64,000 bases of DNA from Brachypterus glaber (GCA_958510825.1 OY294051.1:2108001-2172000), one strand, 5' to 3'. Positions 44,048 to 55,465 are shown, counted from the stretch's first letter. Numbers and translations: made by a program. The notes: generated by a model from the sequence alone, not told the origin.

Positions 44048-45329
44048 TGTTGGACTGGCCCAGAAATTTATCGGGAAAATGCTCGTAACTCCCAAACTAA
44101 GCATTTTAGGCACATTTTTAGGCACATTTTTATATAATTTTTTTACTTGAAACAAATCCTTGTACTATACAGCATCTGTCTTTTTTTTAAACAGTGAAAA
44201 TAAGGGATAAAGTCGTTGAAATTTTCGTTTCCAACATTTTAGTATTTAATTTTTCGTCCTCGAAACGTGAAATTTCAAATTCGAATGAATTTTTCTTAAA
44301 AACGGTTAATCCTACAGTGTTACAACAAGAATACGTTTTTTAGGTATTTCGACCTAAGGAATCATGTTTCAATAATAAAATAGATGAAACGTTGCAAGCA
44401 CCCTGTCAAAACATCGGCACTATTTTACACTAGAGCCATCTAGTTTGCAAATTTCAAACTAGGTGTTTTGTTTGATTTTAAATTCTGTATCTTTAAAACA
44501 TTATATTCTAGCAAAAAACTGTATATAACATTTTTTATAGGGCTTAAAAAGAGCTTTTATTTAAAATATAATTTTTTGAAATCGGGTTATAAATATGTGA
44601 GATATGCTAAAAAAACCTTTTACTGCTTTAAACGCCAATATCCCGAATTTAATGCATTTTAGGAAAACGTTGTTTATAACATTTTTTTACCAATTTAAAA
44701 TTATCTTTTATATAAGTGCTAAATTAACCAAATACAATAATAATTGCCTTAATTATTAACAAAAAACGCTAAAAATAGGAGTTTTACCCTGTTTTTACCC
44801 CCTTGCCCCCAATCGTTTACCCCAAAAATCTAATCAGCTCTTCGGAATACGATAAGAAACAATATGCAAAAAACCGCAAGTCGATATCTCATGTAGAAAT
44901 GGAGTTAGAGAGTTTACACCCAGACAGACAGACGCAATTTTTTTTTACTGATTTCGAATCAGAATGGTATAAAACGTCGAGAAATCTGAAAAAAACGTGG
45001 TCAAAGATTTTGACTTTTCGGCGAAGATTTCAATACATCGGCACTCTTAGTAGCACTAAGTGCCGATGTAATTAGAAAAAAGTTTCACAGAAAAAAAATT
45101 GGGACAAAAAACTGATAGGGCTGCCCCGTTTCGCACCCTCCTGTTTAAAATAACGACTGAAAATAGCATACGAAGATGTGCCTTTAGTCATAGAATAAGC
45201 CAAGGAATTACCTTCTTCAATAGTGACATGATATTTAGAAAGACCCTGTATAAACATGTATCTAAAAATACTTAGTTTCGAAGTTATGGGCATTTGCCCT
45301 GCAAAATGCACATCCAGTCCGACCCTGTA
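44048..45329. mobile_element. hAT-like element with CAGTGTTGGACTGG ends, interrupted
   Basis: Left end CAGTGTTGGACTGG, right end inverted CAGGGTCGGACTGG; arms continue with GCTCGTAACTCCCAAACTAA versus CCCATAACTTCGAAACTAAG. The DINE-1-like element at 44381-45072 is inserted, leaving about 590 bp of its own. The 8-bp flanks do not match well. Confidence 0.55.
44381..45072 (-). mobile_element. DINE-1/Helentron-like element (ACATCGGCAC family), copy 2
   Basis: Inverted relative to copy 1, ends TAGATGAAACG and GTGCCGATGTAA; the terminal hairpin and subterminal ACATCGGCACT are intact, the GTCT run is reduced (CAGACAGACAGACG). No duplication. Confidence 0.65.
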
Positions 45330-45964
45330 AAAATTAATTAAGATGATATAAAAGGGAATACTGCGAAATGGAAAGTTTACGATTAAAGGGAATATTTAAT
45401 CAAAAAAGGGCAATTCTAGAGTTATGTGCCTGGCATTTTCATAGAATTAAAGAAATAGTGTTCCCAACCTCAGACAAACTGAAACGGAGACCCAGGGTAC
45501 CCTTTATATATCGTTGAATAGCTACAGTCAACCGGGGCTACTTTGTCACCTCGAGCGAAACCATTTAGTTTTTATTTATTTTTTTGTTATTTTTGTTTAT
45601 TTTTTACTAAAAGCCTTGTTTTTTGCTTTAAACAAAATTAGTAATAAACTTTTTGATCCTCCCCCCACCCCCAGATATTGGAATTCGTAAAAGTTGCAAT
45701 TTCATGTGTTAAAAATATAAAAGTTGCATTTTTAGCAGTAGTGGAAGCGTTTTTTTTTAGTCGTTAACTTTTCTGTCCACAGGATAAAATTTTTAATTTT
45801 ATACCTTCTCCCCCCCACCAAATCTTCTGACAACAGATGTCACCACATGTTCTTAGTCCAACACTTGATATGGAATAGTCATACCGTGTCTAGAGCTAGA
45901 ATGGATCCATTCTGTCTTTGAAAAGTGTGTAAATTTTCCTACATTCTAAACCAGTGGTAGTTTC
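45330..45964. other. Spacer without recognised gene
   Basis: No supported feature. Confidence 0.4.
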
Positions 45965-46360
45965 AATGGAGATTTCTCTCGTTAGATTAAACAGGGACAA
46001 AAGTTCTACCCAAAAAGGATAGAAGACATACATACACTCCCACTTCCACATAACCAAACAAATTCTGTATTTGTTCTTTGTTGAACAAATACAATATTTA
46101 CTTGGCCGGGCGAAAAGTGTAAAGAAATTACTGGCGCCATCTAAGTTTTAGTAGAATTATCTTATTTTACAGATTCACATTAGCTATGTTCGTTCATGCC
46201 GCTCACTGCTACACCTTCCGGCCAGCCAAATAAATACTGTATTTGTTGTGTGAAAAACAAATACAGTATTTATTTGGTTGGCTGGAAAGTGTAGCACAAA
46301 TGAGATAGAGATAGGGTAGACGTCTTTTGTTTCATAATTCTAGTTGTAGAGATCTCCATT
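45965..46360 (-). mobile_element. AATGGAG two-hairpin element, copy 6
   Basis: Ends AATGGAGATTTCTC and, inverted, AATGGAGATCTCTAC, which shows the terminal inverted repeat best. A 20-bp deletion near 46120. Confidence 0.7.
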
Positions 46361-46719
46361 TAACATGGGATACCAAATTCATAGGATCAAAACGTCAAAA
46401 ACGTAACGCTAGAATTGCTCCCTTTATGATAACAGGGGGTGGTAATAAGAAAAGCGTAATCAATTAGAAACAGGCCGGGTAACCGACTGGATACACCCTC
46501 ATATAATTTGTAACATTTCCATGCATATCAATTAACTACGAAACCAACAAAGAAACCTGTAATGTTCGCATAGCTTTTAGGCTGCATAGTCTAAGGGCTT
46601 TTACAAAAGCTTATAAACTAGACAACAAAAGGTCTATGTATACTTAGCATAGCCGCCAAAATTACGAGATATACTAATAATTTTTTATCGTTTTAAATAC
46701 TAACGATTTTGTACATCTA
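46361..46719. other. Spacer without recognised gene
   Basis: No supported feature. Confidence 0.4.
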
Positions 46720-47172
46720 CAGTGCCGCCTAAAAGTCTCCCCCTTTTAACTTCTGAACCAATTGAGATATAAACTTTAAAATTGGAACAGGTAAATAAGG
46801 AAACTTAAGCTATCTTTTGGCATACATTTAATAACTTTTAAAAAGCAAATAATTTATATATTCAACCATATTATATATTTTAATGAAATAATTTTCATAT
46901 ATTATATTCATCAAACATTGTCAATCCTATTTTAAACTATTCTAAGTAGTCTATGTGGTTAATTAGAGAATTTTTTTTTCTTTAAAATGATTTCTCACGA
47001 CCCCCTTTCTACTAAAAAAGTCGCCCCTCTGCCCCCTGTCCACATTTTAAAAGTTAAAAATATGAAAAATTCAAAAAGATAGTATAAGATGTTTTATTTA
47101 ACTGACTCTTTGAGGTCAGTATTTCAACTCGTTAAAAAGTTAAGAGGACGGGGTGACTTTTGGACTGCTTTG
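46720..47172. mobile_element. Fold-back, CGGTCCAAAAGTCACC family, copy 4 (diverged, deleted)
   Basis: TA then CAGTGCCGCCTAAAAGTCTC and GGTGACTTTTGGACTGC; centre replaced or deleted to 453 bp. Oldest-looking copy. Confidence 0.6.
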
Positions 47173-47196
47173 TATATGAAACCTCAAGCAACTATA

Positions 47197-47440
47197 CACT
47201 GATAAAAAGGATTTATTTGGATATGGCCAATTAAATTGTTTGGTTGTCATTAACAAATTTTATTTGAGTCAAATAAATATTTAGTTCATGTAAACAAATA
47301 TTTTAATTTCAAAATGATTTATTAATTGGAACAAAATAGTGTATTGGACCTAAAAAAAATTTATTTGTCACAACCAAATAATTTGATTGGCTATATCCAA
47401 CCAAATATTTAGTTGACACAAATAAACTGTTTTATCAGTG
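47197..47440. mobile_element. 244-bp TA-flanked MITE with CACTGATAAAA ends
   Basis: TA then CACTGATAAAAAGGATTTAT at left, AATAAACTGTTTTATCAGTG then TA at right. Tc1/mariner-like MITE; truncated relative at 36052. Confidence 0.75.
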
Positions 47441-47529
47441 TATTAATTAAATACAAGTTCAACTTGTCAAGTTGTTATAGTAAAAGTAACCGAACAACGT
47501 TATGTATTTCATAACTAAAGTTGGGAGGT

Positions 47530-48018
47530 GTGCCAAATATAGAATTTATACGCAAGTTTGGTGCTATGCAAGTTTGCTGTCAGATATAGAATGAGGACAA
47601 TTACACATTCATTTGCCTTTTCACGGAGAAAGTTATACGCTATATATTGCAAGTTAAACAATGCTGCCAACCAGACAATTTTGACGTTTCTCTGCGTTTG
47701 TTGACAAAAACATAACCTAGCATTTGCTTTTTTAAGGAAGCTTTTTAGTTAGACAGACCGGCCTATTATTAATAATAATTATTGCTACTATATTAGTAAA
47801 AAGAAATCGATTTAGTAACTTTTTTCCAGGTTGGCACCACGAAAATAACTATAAATCTTGCATGAAAACCGTCAAAAAATAGAACTTGTTCTAATAATTT
47901 GATGGCTTGAAAATAGCATCAAATTTGCCTGAAGGCATGGGCAGTGACTGAATTATTCTTGCAACAAAAAATTGCATAGCACCAAACTTGCGTACCAATT
48001 GCTCCGTGAAAAGGTGCC
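47530..48018. mobile_element. TIR element, ACGCAAGTTTGGTGC family, copy 1
   Basis: TACGCAAGTTTGGTGCTATG near the left and its inverted form GCACCAAACTTGCGTA near the right; left outermost bases decayed. Shares the whole interior (TTTTTCCAGGTTGG, AACATAACCTAGCATTT) with 55666-56184. Confidence 0.65.
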
Positions 48019-48322
48019 TTAATTATAATTAATTCTCAGTGTACAGTATAGTTACAAAAATGAACACTTATAAATATTTATGAAAATTTGCATTACATGC
48101 AAATGTATAATCTCAAATCATTAATTCTTATCACACACAAGTGTGAATTGTGCTAAGTTTTAATTTCAGCAATAATAACAAAAACAATACCGATAACTAA
48201 AACCGTCAAGGTCTTTTATTAATGGAAGAATAATAGTTTTTTTATAAACTATAGTGCTCTAATTTCAATGATGTTATTAGAAGAAAGATACTTGCTTATA
48301 ATATAAAATATATGATGTAATT
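48019..48322. other. Spacer without recognised gene
   Basis: AT-rich; nothing supported. Confidence 0.4.
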
Positions 48323-49576
48323 AGGAGCGGATTGGTTGGTAAAAATGCCTTCTGGTTGAAACAACAAACCAAAGAACTTTTACCTCAAGACGTAATTTCA
48401 GACCAATGTTTATGAAGATGCCATCTTTTTCTTTGTTTATTTACTAACAGAAACGCGATACAGCTTTGTGGTGTAAAATGTAGATGTCGCTAGTCGACTT
48501 TCAGGCTACCTAGTAGCGATGTTGCGTAGTTTCCACCTTATCATGAATTCAAATCATTATACTTAAATTAAAAATGTAAAAAACTTTATTGTGTATACTA
48601 TAATTAGGTTTAATAATATAGTATATTGATATCTATTAAAATTAAACTACTAGTTCATATAAAATTCATACAAAACTAATGTTTCTTAAAATTTACAATA
48701 AAATATCCAAAGTATATGTTATCAATCGGCAACACTGTACCCCTGTCAATCATTTTACGACATTAGACTGTGAGTTTACACATTCTTTCTCTCTCTTTAC
48801 GTGTACTAAGTGTAAACAATAGTCACTCCCCACCAGCCCCTCACCGGAGTTGGTTCACACTTCAACAAAGCATACGGTAGATTTCATCATGTTCCTTCTT
48901 GAGGTAAAAGTTCTTTGCAACAAACATAAACTCTTCTTTCTAGAATACGCATAACGTTAAATAAAGAATCGCCAACATCTCGGTTTGTTTGTAAACAAAT
49001 AGCGGGTATATTCAGGCCTGAACAATAACAATTACCAGTAACTGGTATTGCTGTCTCTGTTAGAACAAAGATGTGTGAGTTAGACAGACGAATGTTTATG
49101 TTGCCGACGTTTTTGTCAGTGTTAACGAATGAAATGCCTATTCTAGAGAGAAGAGTTATTAGTTCGTTGGGTTGAAATCAATATTAAAAATGTGAAACGG
49201 GTACGGGTACCTTTTCTAGACGGGTGGAAATCTTCGTTTCTCAGGGATTCGTTACTTTTTCTGTATTTTTTGCAAGTTAAAAATAGATTTTTTGGTAGCT
49301 CATTGCCATAGCTTTTGGCATTTTGGAGTGTTACGCCCATGTTAATGGTATAGGAAATAAGCGTTACAGGGAAGGGGGGGTCCAAAATGATCAAAATTTG
49401 TATTACGTAATACTTGAACGTTCCCTATTCAGATGAGAAAATATTTGTATATTTGACGCAAAAAGAGGTATTAAAAAAAATAATGCAATTTTTTTATATC
49501 TTTAATGGATTATTTTTTCAGTGTACTATTAAAAATACTATTAAAGTCTGCCATATTGTCTAACTAATCCGCTCCT
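48323..49576. mobile_element. Outer element with AGGAGCGGATT ends holding nested insertions
   Basis: AGGAGCGGATTGGTTGG at left and CTAACTAATCCGCTCCT at right. Inside lies another inverted pair (CAAAGAACTTTTACCTCAAG at 48373; CTTGAGGTAAAAGTTCTTTG at 48899) and MITE copy 7, plus GGGAACGTT-family debris near 49320-49425. Confidence 0.45.
48918..49169 (-). mobile_element. hAT-like MITE, copy 7
   Basis: Ends CAACAAACATAAACTC and TTAGTTCGTTG; no duplication is left. Confidence 0.75.
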
Positions 49577-49807
49577 GAGTGAAACCCAAAACTTACCATA
49601 TTCCTTACCAAGAATCTAGCGGATACTTCTAAAAATGCTTACACTATAAAATATTATCTCCAAGTATCATATTTTATTTACGAAAAACATCTCCTATATA
49701 ACTTTGGATAAATATTTAGTTACATTAAATTATTATAGTGTTATTTAGTATAAAATAAAACTATTTTTTATTCTTGGTTGCACATAAGGTAACTTATTAT
49801 ATTAACA
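49577..49807. other. Spacer
   Basis: Nothing supported. Confidence 0.4.
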
Positions 49808-51366
49808 GAGGAACTCTTTGCAAAAAGGAACTCTTTTGTAAAAATTTCAGACGCGGTCAGAAACAATTTTTATTTATTACCCATGCGGATTAACATTTTT
49901 ATTTTCAAACTAGAGGAGCCGTTACAAACACCACAAAATATCCTACCTTTGGGTGCCAATTTTTTTTTTGAAGGGGCGCCAAGTTTGGTAGAAACAGTCA
50001 GGGTCAAAGCTTTTTTTCTTAAAGGTAAATTTGGGGCGCTATTTTTTATTTGAAGGGGCGCTAAGTTAGGTAGAAACCGTCAGGGACTTTTTTTCTTGAA
50101 GGTAAATTTGGGGCGCCATTTTTTGTTTTGAAGGGGCACCAAGTTTGGTAGAAACCGTCAGGGACAAAGCTTTTTTTTGAGGGTGCCTTATTGGCAGTAG
50201 TGCTTGAATAAATTACCCCTTCCAGAGAGTAACTCTTAAGGAACACAGGAGGAACTCTGTAGGAACTCCGAGGAACTCCGAGGAACTCTGGAGGAACTCC
50301 GAGGAACTCCGGAGGAACTCTGAGGAACTCTTTGCAAAAAGGAACTCTTTTGTAAAAATTTCAGACGCGGTCAGAAACAATTTTTATTTATTACCCATGC
50401 GGATTAACATTTTTATTTTCAAACTAGAGGAGCCGTTACAAACACCACAAAATATCCTACCTTTGGGTGCCAATTTTTTTTTTGAAGGGGCGCCAAGTTT
50501 GGTAGAAACAGTCAGGGTCAAAGCTTTTTTTCTTAAAGGTAAATTTGGGGCGCTATTTTTTATTTGAAGGGGCGCCAAGTTTGGTGGAAACCGTCAGGGA
50601 CTTTTTTTCTTGAAGGTAAATTTGGGGCGCCATTTTTTGTTTTGAAGGGGCACCAAGTTTGGTAGAAACCGTCAGGGACAAAGCTTTTTTTTGAGGGTGC
50701 CTTATTGGCAGTAGTGCTTGAATAAATTACCCCTTCCAGAGAGTAACTCTTAAGGAACACAGGAGGAACTCTGTAGGAACTCCGAGGAACTCCGAGGAAC
50801 TCTGGAGGAACTCCGAGGAACTCCGGAGGAACTCTGAGGAACTCTTTGCAAAAAGGAACTCTTTTGTACAAATTTCAGACGCGGTCAGAAACAATTTTTA
50901 TTTATTACCCATGCGGATTAACATTTTTATTTTCAAACTAGATGAGCCGTTACAAACACCTTATCAAAATATGCTACCTTTGGGTGCCAATTTTTTTTTT
51001 GAAGGGGCGCCAAGTTTGGTAGAAACAGTCAGGGTCAAAGCTTTTTTTCTTGAAGGTAAATTTGGGGCGCTATTTTTTATTTGAAGGGGCGCTAAGTTAG
51101 GTAGAAACCGTCAGGGACTTTTTTTCTTGAAGGTAAATTTGGGGCGCCATTTTTTGTTTTGAAGGGGCGCCAAGTTTGGTAGAAACTGTCAGGGACAAAG
51201 CTTTTTTTTGAGGGTGCCTTATTGGCAGTAGTGCTTGAATAAATTATCCCCTCCAGAGAGTAACTCTTAAGGAACACAGGAGGAACTCTGGAGGAACTCC
51301 GAGGAACTCCGGAGGAACTCTGAGGAACTCTTTGCAAAAAGGAACTCTTTTGTACAAATTTCAGAC
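49808..51366 (+). repeat. 514-bp satellite array with three levels of repetition
   Basis: Units start GAGGAACTCTTTGCAAAAAG at 49808, 50322, 50836 and (partial) 51322; spacing 514, 514 and 486 bp. Units 1 and 2 are almost identical. Inside each unit are three copies of a roughly 70-bp sub-repeat built on GGGCGCCAAGTTTGGTAGAA and GGTAAATTTGGGGCGC, and a run of GAGGAACTCCG 11-12-bp repeats. Long minus frames are by-products of the repetition. Related sub-repeats form the array at 60905. Confidence 0.85.
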
Positions 51367-51714
51367 GCCGTCAGCCCCTCGTATATCTTAGAAAGTCGAA
51401 ACTAAACTTCGTTCTGGCATAAAAAAACCACATATCTAGAACTCTATATTGGCCTTTCAACGTTTTCGTAGGTAGAATAACTGGGAAGGTAACAAAAGAC
51501 AAAAGATATGACGAGTAAGTCAAAATGGCGTAAGCCACGTTGTCAGTTTACACAATTTTACTATAAAATAATAAAATAAAATTAATTTCAACATTTAAGT
51601 TGTATTTCACATTTGAAATAAAGAAAAAAAATTCAAAACGAATTACAATAAACTAATTATTATTTTGAAATTAGTTAATAACATAAAGAAATTAGTTACT
51701 TTAAGGGCCACTTG

Positions 51715-51834
51715 CACCAATGATGGTTTAACTTTAAACTTGGATTAAATTGACGGCCGACCAATCAGAACGCAGCATTTTTAACTTAAACTCGGTTTAG
51801 CTGATCCCAGGCCAAAAGTTGGTGCAAGTGGCCC
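51715..51834. mobile_element. 120-bp PIF/Harbinger-like MITE
   Basis: Ends GGGCCACTTGCACCAA and its perfect inverted copy; flanking TAA on both sides (51712, 51835), the 3-bp duplication of PIF/Harbinger. Nested in the P-like element. Confidence 0.8.
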
Positions 51835-52104
51835 TAAGTTTAATAAGCATACTATTAAAGATTTCTAAAATAAGATCCGGCAACATTGCACTTGGACAGA
51901 TTTTTCTTGCCTTTGAGGCTAGTTTCGTTTGTTTCTATATCTTGCTGTTTCTATATATTGCTGTTTTTAACTTTTATCTTGTTTCTTTGAGTACTTTTTT
52001 TGATTCTTTTGAGCTTGTGATAGTTGATAGTGACATTTTTTTAGTGATAGTGACATTTTTTTTGACTTAGTATAGTGTTCATCTGTGGTTTATTTCTATA
52101 AAAG

Positions 52105-52178
52105 ATGACTTGCTTTGTGAAAGACTGTAAGAACGTAAGAAGGCTTTTAGCTCCTAATAGCAATGTTACTTTTCACAG
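52105..52178 (+). CDS. THAP-domain first exon (partial)
   Basis: ATG then MTCFVKDCKN, VRRLLAPNSNVTFHR, ending AG before GTAAGC. The pattern M-x-C-x4-C-x-N ... FHR is the start of a THAP (C2CH zinc-finger) domain, and an intron at the FHR codon is usual in THAP genes. No following exon with the second zinc-ligand pair is recognisable downstream within the element, so either it is lost or this is a captured exon. P transposases begin with a THAP domain; host THAP genes are the alternative source. Confidence 0.6.
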
Positions 52179-52531
52179 GTAAGCAATAAAACAATAAGCT
52201 TAATTGTAGCATTTACATGGTTAAATACAGGTTGTACTTTTTCTAAAAGGCTTTTCGTGATACTCTGGTTACAGATGGTTATTGATTAATTAATATTAAT
52301 TAATTAATTAATTAATTAAACTGTATACAATTCCAAATATTGGGCCTTTGTTAAATGCAATAAATTGACAGTTTTTTTTTTTTAAACTACGATCATAATA
52401 ATGTTAGTAACCTAACTTTTTTTTTTTTTGATGACGTGTAAGTCAAAATGGCGGCGAGACTTTACGCTGTGTCATCCCAGTTAGTCTCTTTCTAATGACC
52501 GATATAGAGTGTATAGATATGTGAAAAAAAC

Positions 52532-52837
52532 ACATGCTTTACTATAAAGCTTTTGATAAAATAAACTAGGTCTTTTTTCACATTGCATGTATTGTAATGT
52601 ATTGTTTACCGTGTTCAAAGAAGGATATCTACCATTAACATATTAAATATGCTTTTAATGTAACAGTAACTGTAATTTTGACAAAAGTTTTGAAAAATTA
52701 ACGCGATAACTAACGCGTTACGTGATTTAAAAAGCCACTCTATTTAGCTGCGGTTTTACTGCCCTTCTAGGACATAAAAAGTTACTTTGAAGGGGGATAA
52801 TACCAAAGTAATGCATGATAATATCACTTGCACGCAG
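52532..52837. other. Spacer without recognised gene
   Basis: No supported feature. Confidence 0.4.
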
Positions 52838-53313
52838 GCCAAATGCCCATTGTGCATACTACGTTCTGTGGACCCCCGGCTTATAGTGACTTCCGAACCA
52901 CTGCTTGTAAGGCATAGATACAATTTTTGTCCAACAATTCTTTTTTATGGAAATTGAACAAACTATTATTTCTGCCACCTAGTTTAATCTATGGCAAGTA
53001 TATTCAAATTCAACAATTCAGGATAAGACCGCAAAGAGAGCATCCTTACTAGTATAGTCGGCCACAATTCTCCATGTCACAAGGAGAGCAGCCATACTGT
53101 ATAGACCTGGAATCCTTTGCTAAGGACCCTGAGATCATAATAGTCGGCCACAATTCTCCATGCCACAAAGAGAGCAGCCATAATGTAAAGTCGGACACAA
53201 ATCTCAATGTCATATCGCATGAACTAAATAATTTGTCTTCCACCGCGGGGACTCGAACCCACGCTCTAGCCGTGACGAAGTAAATATCAAATGCTTAAAC
53301 CGCCACGGCCACC
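52838..53313 (-). mobile_element. tRNA-derived SINE with tandem repeats in its body
   Basis: On the minus strand the head reads GGTGGCCGTGGCGGTTTAAG (A box region) to GTGGGTTCGAGTCCCCGC (B box GGTTCGAGTCC, 53249-53259). Then GGAAGACAAATTATTTAGTT and about three 40-45-bp repeats containing GGCTGCTCTC(C/T)TTGTG. The tail shares ACTTCCGAACCACTGCTTG with 32330 and 34170. Too irregular at the acceptor stem to be a tRNA gene. Confidence 0.7.
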
Positions 53314-54168
53314 ACCTATCCCCTGCTAAGATAAGTTGTCCTATCTGCAAAAATTCACTTTTTAAGATAAGCACACCATTGTATTGCTATGTGCCCATGT
53401 GCCTACTAAAAAAATGTCCTATCTAAAACCCAAATCCTAAAAATTAGCCTAAGATGTTTGTCCTATTTGAAAAATTTTCAATGTTTTCTAAATAAAATTG
53501 TCCTAACTAGTCTTTACTAGACGAATAAGTCAGGACTAGGACTAACTTTACAGATCTTAGTAATTTGTCCTAAGTTTCTCAGATAGAACAAATGCATTTA
53601 GTATGACAATTTATTTTTCTGACAAAAAATATATTTTTCTCTCATAGAACCTGATTTTTTATGTCAAGTCTTGGGTCATTCAAAAATCTCGTGTACAAAT
53701 ATTTTATACTATATAAATTATAATGGATTTTTTTTCTAAATTATCTTATTTAAAAGCAAAAAAGATGACTGTCTGTAGGTCGGTCTGTCTGTCGGTTTGT
53801 CCGCTATATCCACGATAACTTGAAGTTCGGTATGAAGATGTATTTTTTTATTATCTTGGACAAGTTCGTATTTGAGCAAAATCAGTTAAGGGGGAGGGGG
53901 CCAAACAGGGGTTAAATTTTTGGCCTTAACTTTTTTATAATTCAAAATAGGACAAAAAATTAAGAACCATCCAAAAAGTAAATAAAATGACAAAAAAATG
54001 TTATTTCCGAGGTTATTTCTATTTTTTCATGCTCTGTTCTCCAAAATATAAAAACTTGTTTCTCGACACTGGAAAACTGTTTTATTCGTAATGGAAGAAA
54101 AGTGATAAAACCACCTAAAAGGTCAAAAAAATACATATTATAATTATTTTCCATAGGTGATGGTGATG
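53314..54168. other. Spacer with possible DINE-like fragment
   Basis: GACTGTCTGTAGGTCGGTCTG and GTCTGTCGGTTTGTCC at 53768-53803, then CACGATAACTTGAAG, resemble the DINE-1-like core; ends undefined. Confidence 0.35.
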
Positions 54169-54188
54169 GAAGAGTTATTAGTTCGTTT
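54169..54188. repeat. Remnant terminal repeat of an earlier MITE
   Basis: AGAGTTATTAGTTCGTTT is the last 18 bases of the hAT-like MITE; the rest of that copy is gone. Confidence 0.5.
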
Positions 54189-54437
54189 CAACTAATAACT
54201 CTTCTCTCTAGAATAGGCATTTCATTTGAAAAGCTGACAAGAACGTAGCCAACATATACATTTGTCTGTCTTACTCGCACAGCTTTGTTCTAACAGAAAC
54301 AACAATAACAGTTACTGGTAACTGTTATTGTTCAGGCCTGAATATACCTACTATTTGTTTACAAACAAACCGAGATGTTGGCAATACTTTATATTAACGG
54401 TATGCGTATTCTAGAGAGAGGAGTTATTAGTTCGTTG
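54189..54437 (+). mobile_element. hAT-like MITE, copy 8, inserted into a sister terminal repeat
   Basis: Duplications GTTCGTTT (54181) and GTTCGTTG (54438), 7 of 8. The target itself is the outermost part of the remnant terminal repeat. Confidence 0.75.
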
Positions 54438-55244
54438 GTTCGTTGACTATTTTTCTGTCCATATTCCTACGACAACGCTAGATGGAGTGACTCTAGTCTC
54501 TAGTTACGTGAATTAAATAAATAAATAACCACTTGAAATTAAAATCATAGGCTGTTTTCTTCATAGAGAACTAATTTATGCGCATATTAAAATTGTTTTT
54601 GTTTTATGTGGGCGTTAATGTAGAAAATTTATTCGGAAATAAAAAAAAATAAGCGCGAAAATAGGTTATTGCGCCAAATTTTAAAAAATACTCTTGTTCA
54701 GAATTAGAACAAGATTAGATTTTTAAATGGCAAATTAAATCTGCGCTTCTAAAGTTTATTTTTTTAAGGTATAGTTGTTTTAAATTTGCCGCTAAATACT
54801 ACACAAAGTCCTATTTACACTGAAGCATGTGGCTTGTTTTGAATGTCAACATAACCAAAATTTATAATTTTTGTTTACTTACTTTGTTTTTATGATGTTT
54901 TGATGTAAAAAAAAGGGAATTGATAAAGCTGTTGCTAAAAACACTTTTGTATTCCTGTAGAAACAAAATTTGCTTATAAAATTGCTTTTATTCCAATAAT
55001 TTAGAGGAATAAACCATTGTTTTGTTCTCGTTAATGACACGTCAACGTTTTACGGTTGTGTAAATTGGGCCTAGTCATTTCGCTTACAACACATGAGTAT
55101 CTTACGTTGCTATGGTAATTTCGAGATTGTTTACAAGCGGGAAGGTTTAAAATAACTATACCTTAAAAAAATAAACTTTAGATGTAATCTATGTCTAACT
55201 AAGCTAGTAGTTTTTGATACAGATAAATCAATATCATATAAAGA
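54438..55244. other. Spacer without recognised gene
   Basis: No supported feature. Confidence 0.4.
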
Positions 55245-55465
55245 AGACAGGGCAGAAGAAAAAACTAAAGAAAAAGAAAAAGAAAAGCAGAAGAACAGAA
55301 AGAAGAAGGACAACAATAAGCGAAAGAAGAAGAAAAAGAAGACGAAGCAGATGAAGAAAACGAAGAAGACGACAAATAAGAATGAGAAAAAGAGGACGAA
55401 GGAGGTCAGAAGATGAAGAAGGCAAAGAAGTCGAATAAAAATGCAAAAGAGAAGGAAGATTAAAA
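55245..55465 (+). repeat. 200-bp purine-rich (GAA/AAG) tract
   Basis: Nearly uninterrupted purines on the plus strand (AGAAGAAGAAAAAGAAGACG and the like). The minus frame rich in Phe/Leu is an artefact of this tract. Confidence 0.7.

Larger units (their letters stand above)
51429..52523 (+). mobile_element. P-element-like non-autonomous transposon A carrying a THAP exon
   Basis: 1095 bp flanked by perfect 8-bp duplications AAAAAAAC (51421-51428, 52524-52531). Inverted ends CACATATCTAGAACTCTATA and CACATATCTATACACTCTAT, extended by a subterminal AACTGGG/CCCAGTT pair. A direct repeat ATGACG(A/T)GTAAGTCAAAATGGCG (23 bp, one mismatch) lies at 51508 and 52431. The interior has a THAP exon with splice donor (52105-52178) and a nested Harbinger-like MITE (51715). 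No transposase catalytic part. Element B at 23949 belongs to the same family. Confidence 0.75.

Noticed and set aside
50061..51337. Repeated minus frames with Ala-Pro-Asn-Leu-Pro-Ser-Arg-Lys-Lys
   Set aside because: They arise from the 70-bp sub-repeats inside the 514-bp satellite; the periodicity is in the DNA and no start, splice site or domain is seen.
49808..51366. CRISPR-like array
   Set aside because: Repeats are long tandem satellite units without unique spacers, and the DNA is eukaryotic.
52105..52531. Complete host THAP gene
   Set aside because: Only the first exon is present and it lies wholly inside an element with its own target duplication.
53249..53313. tRNA gene on the minus strand
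   Set aside because: Same reason: the head belongs to a SINE with repeated body present at other loci.
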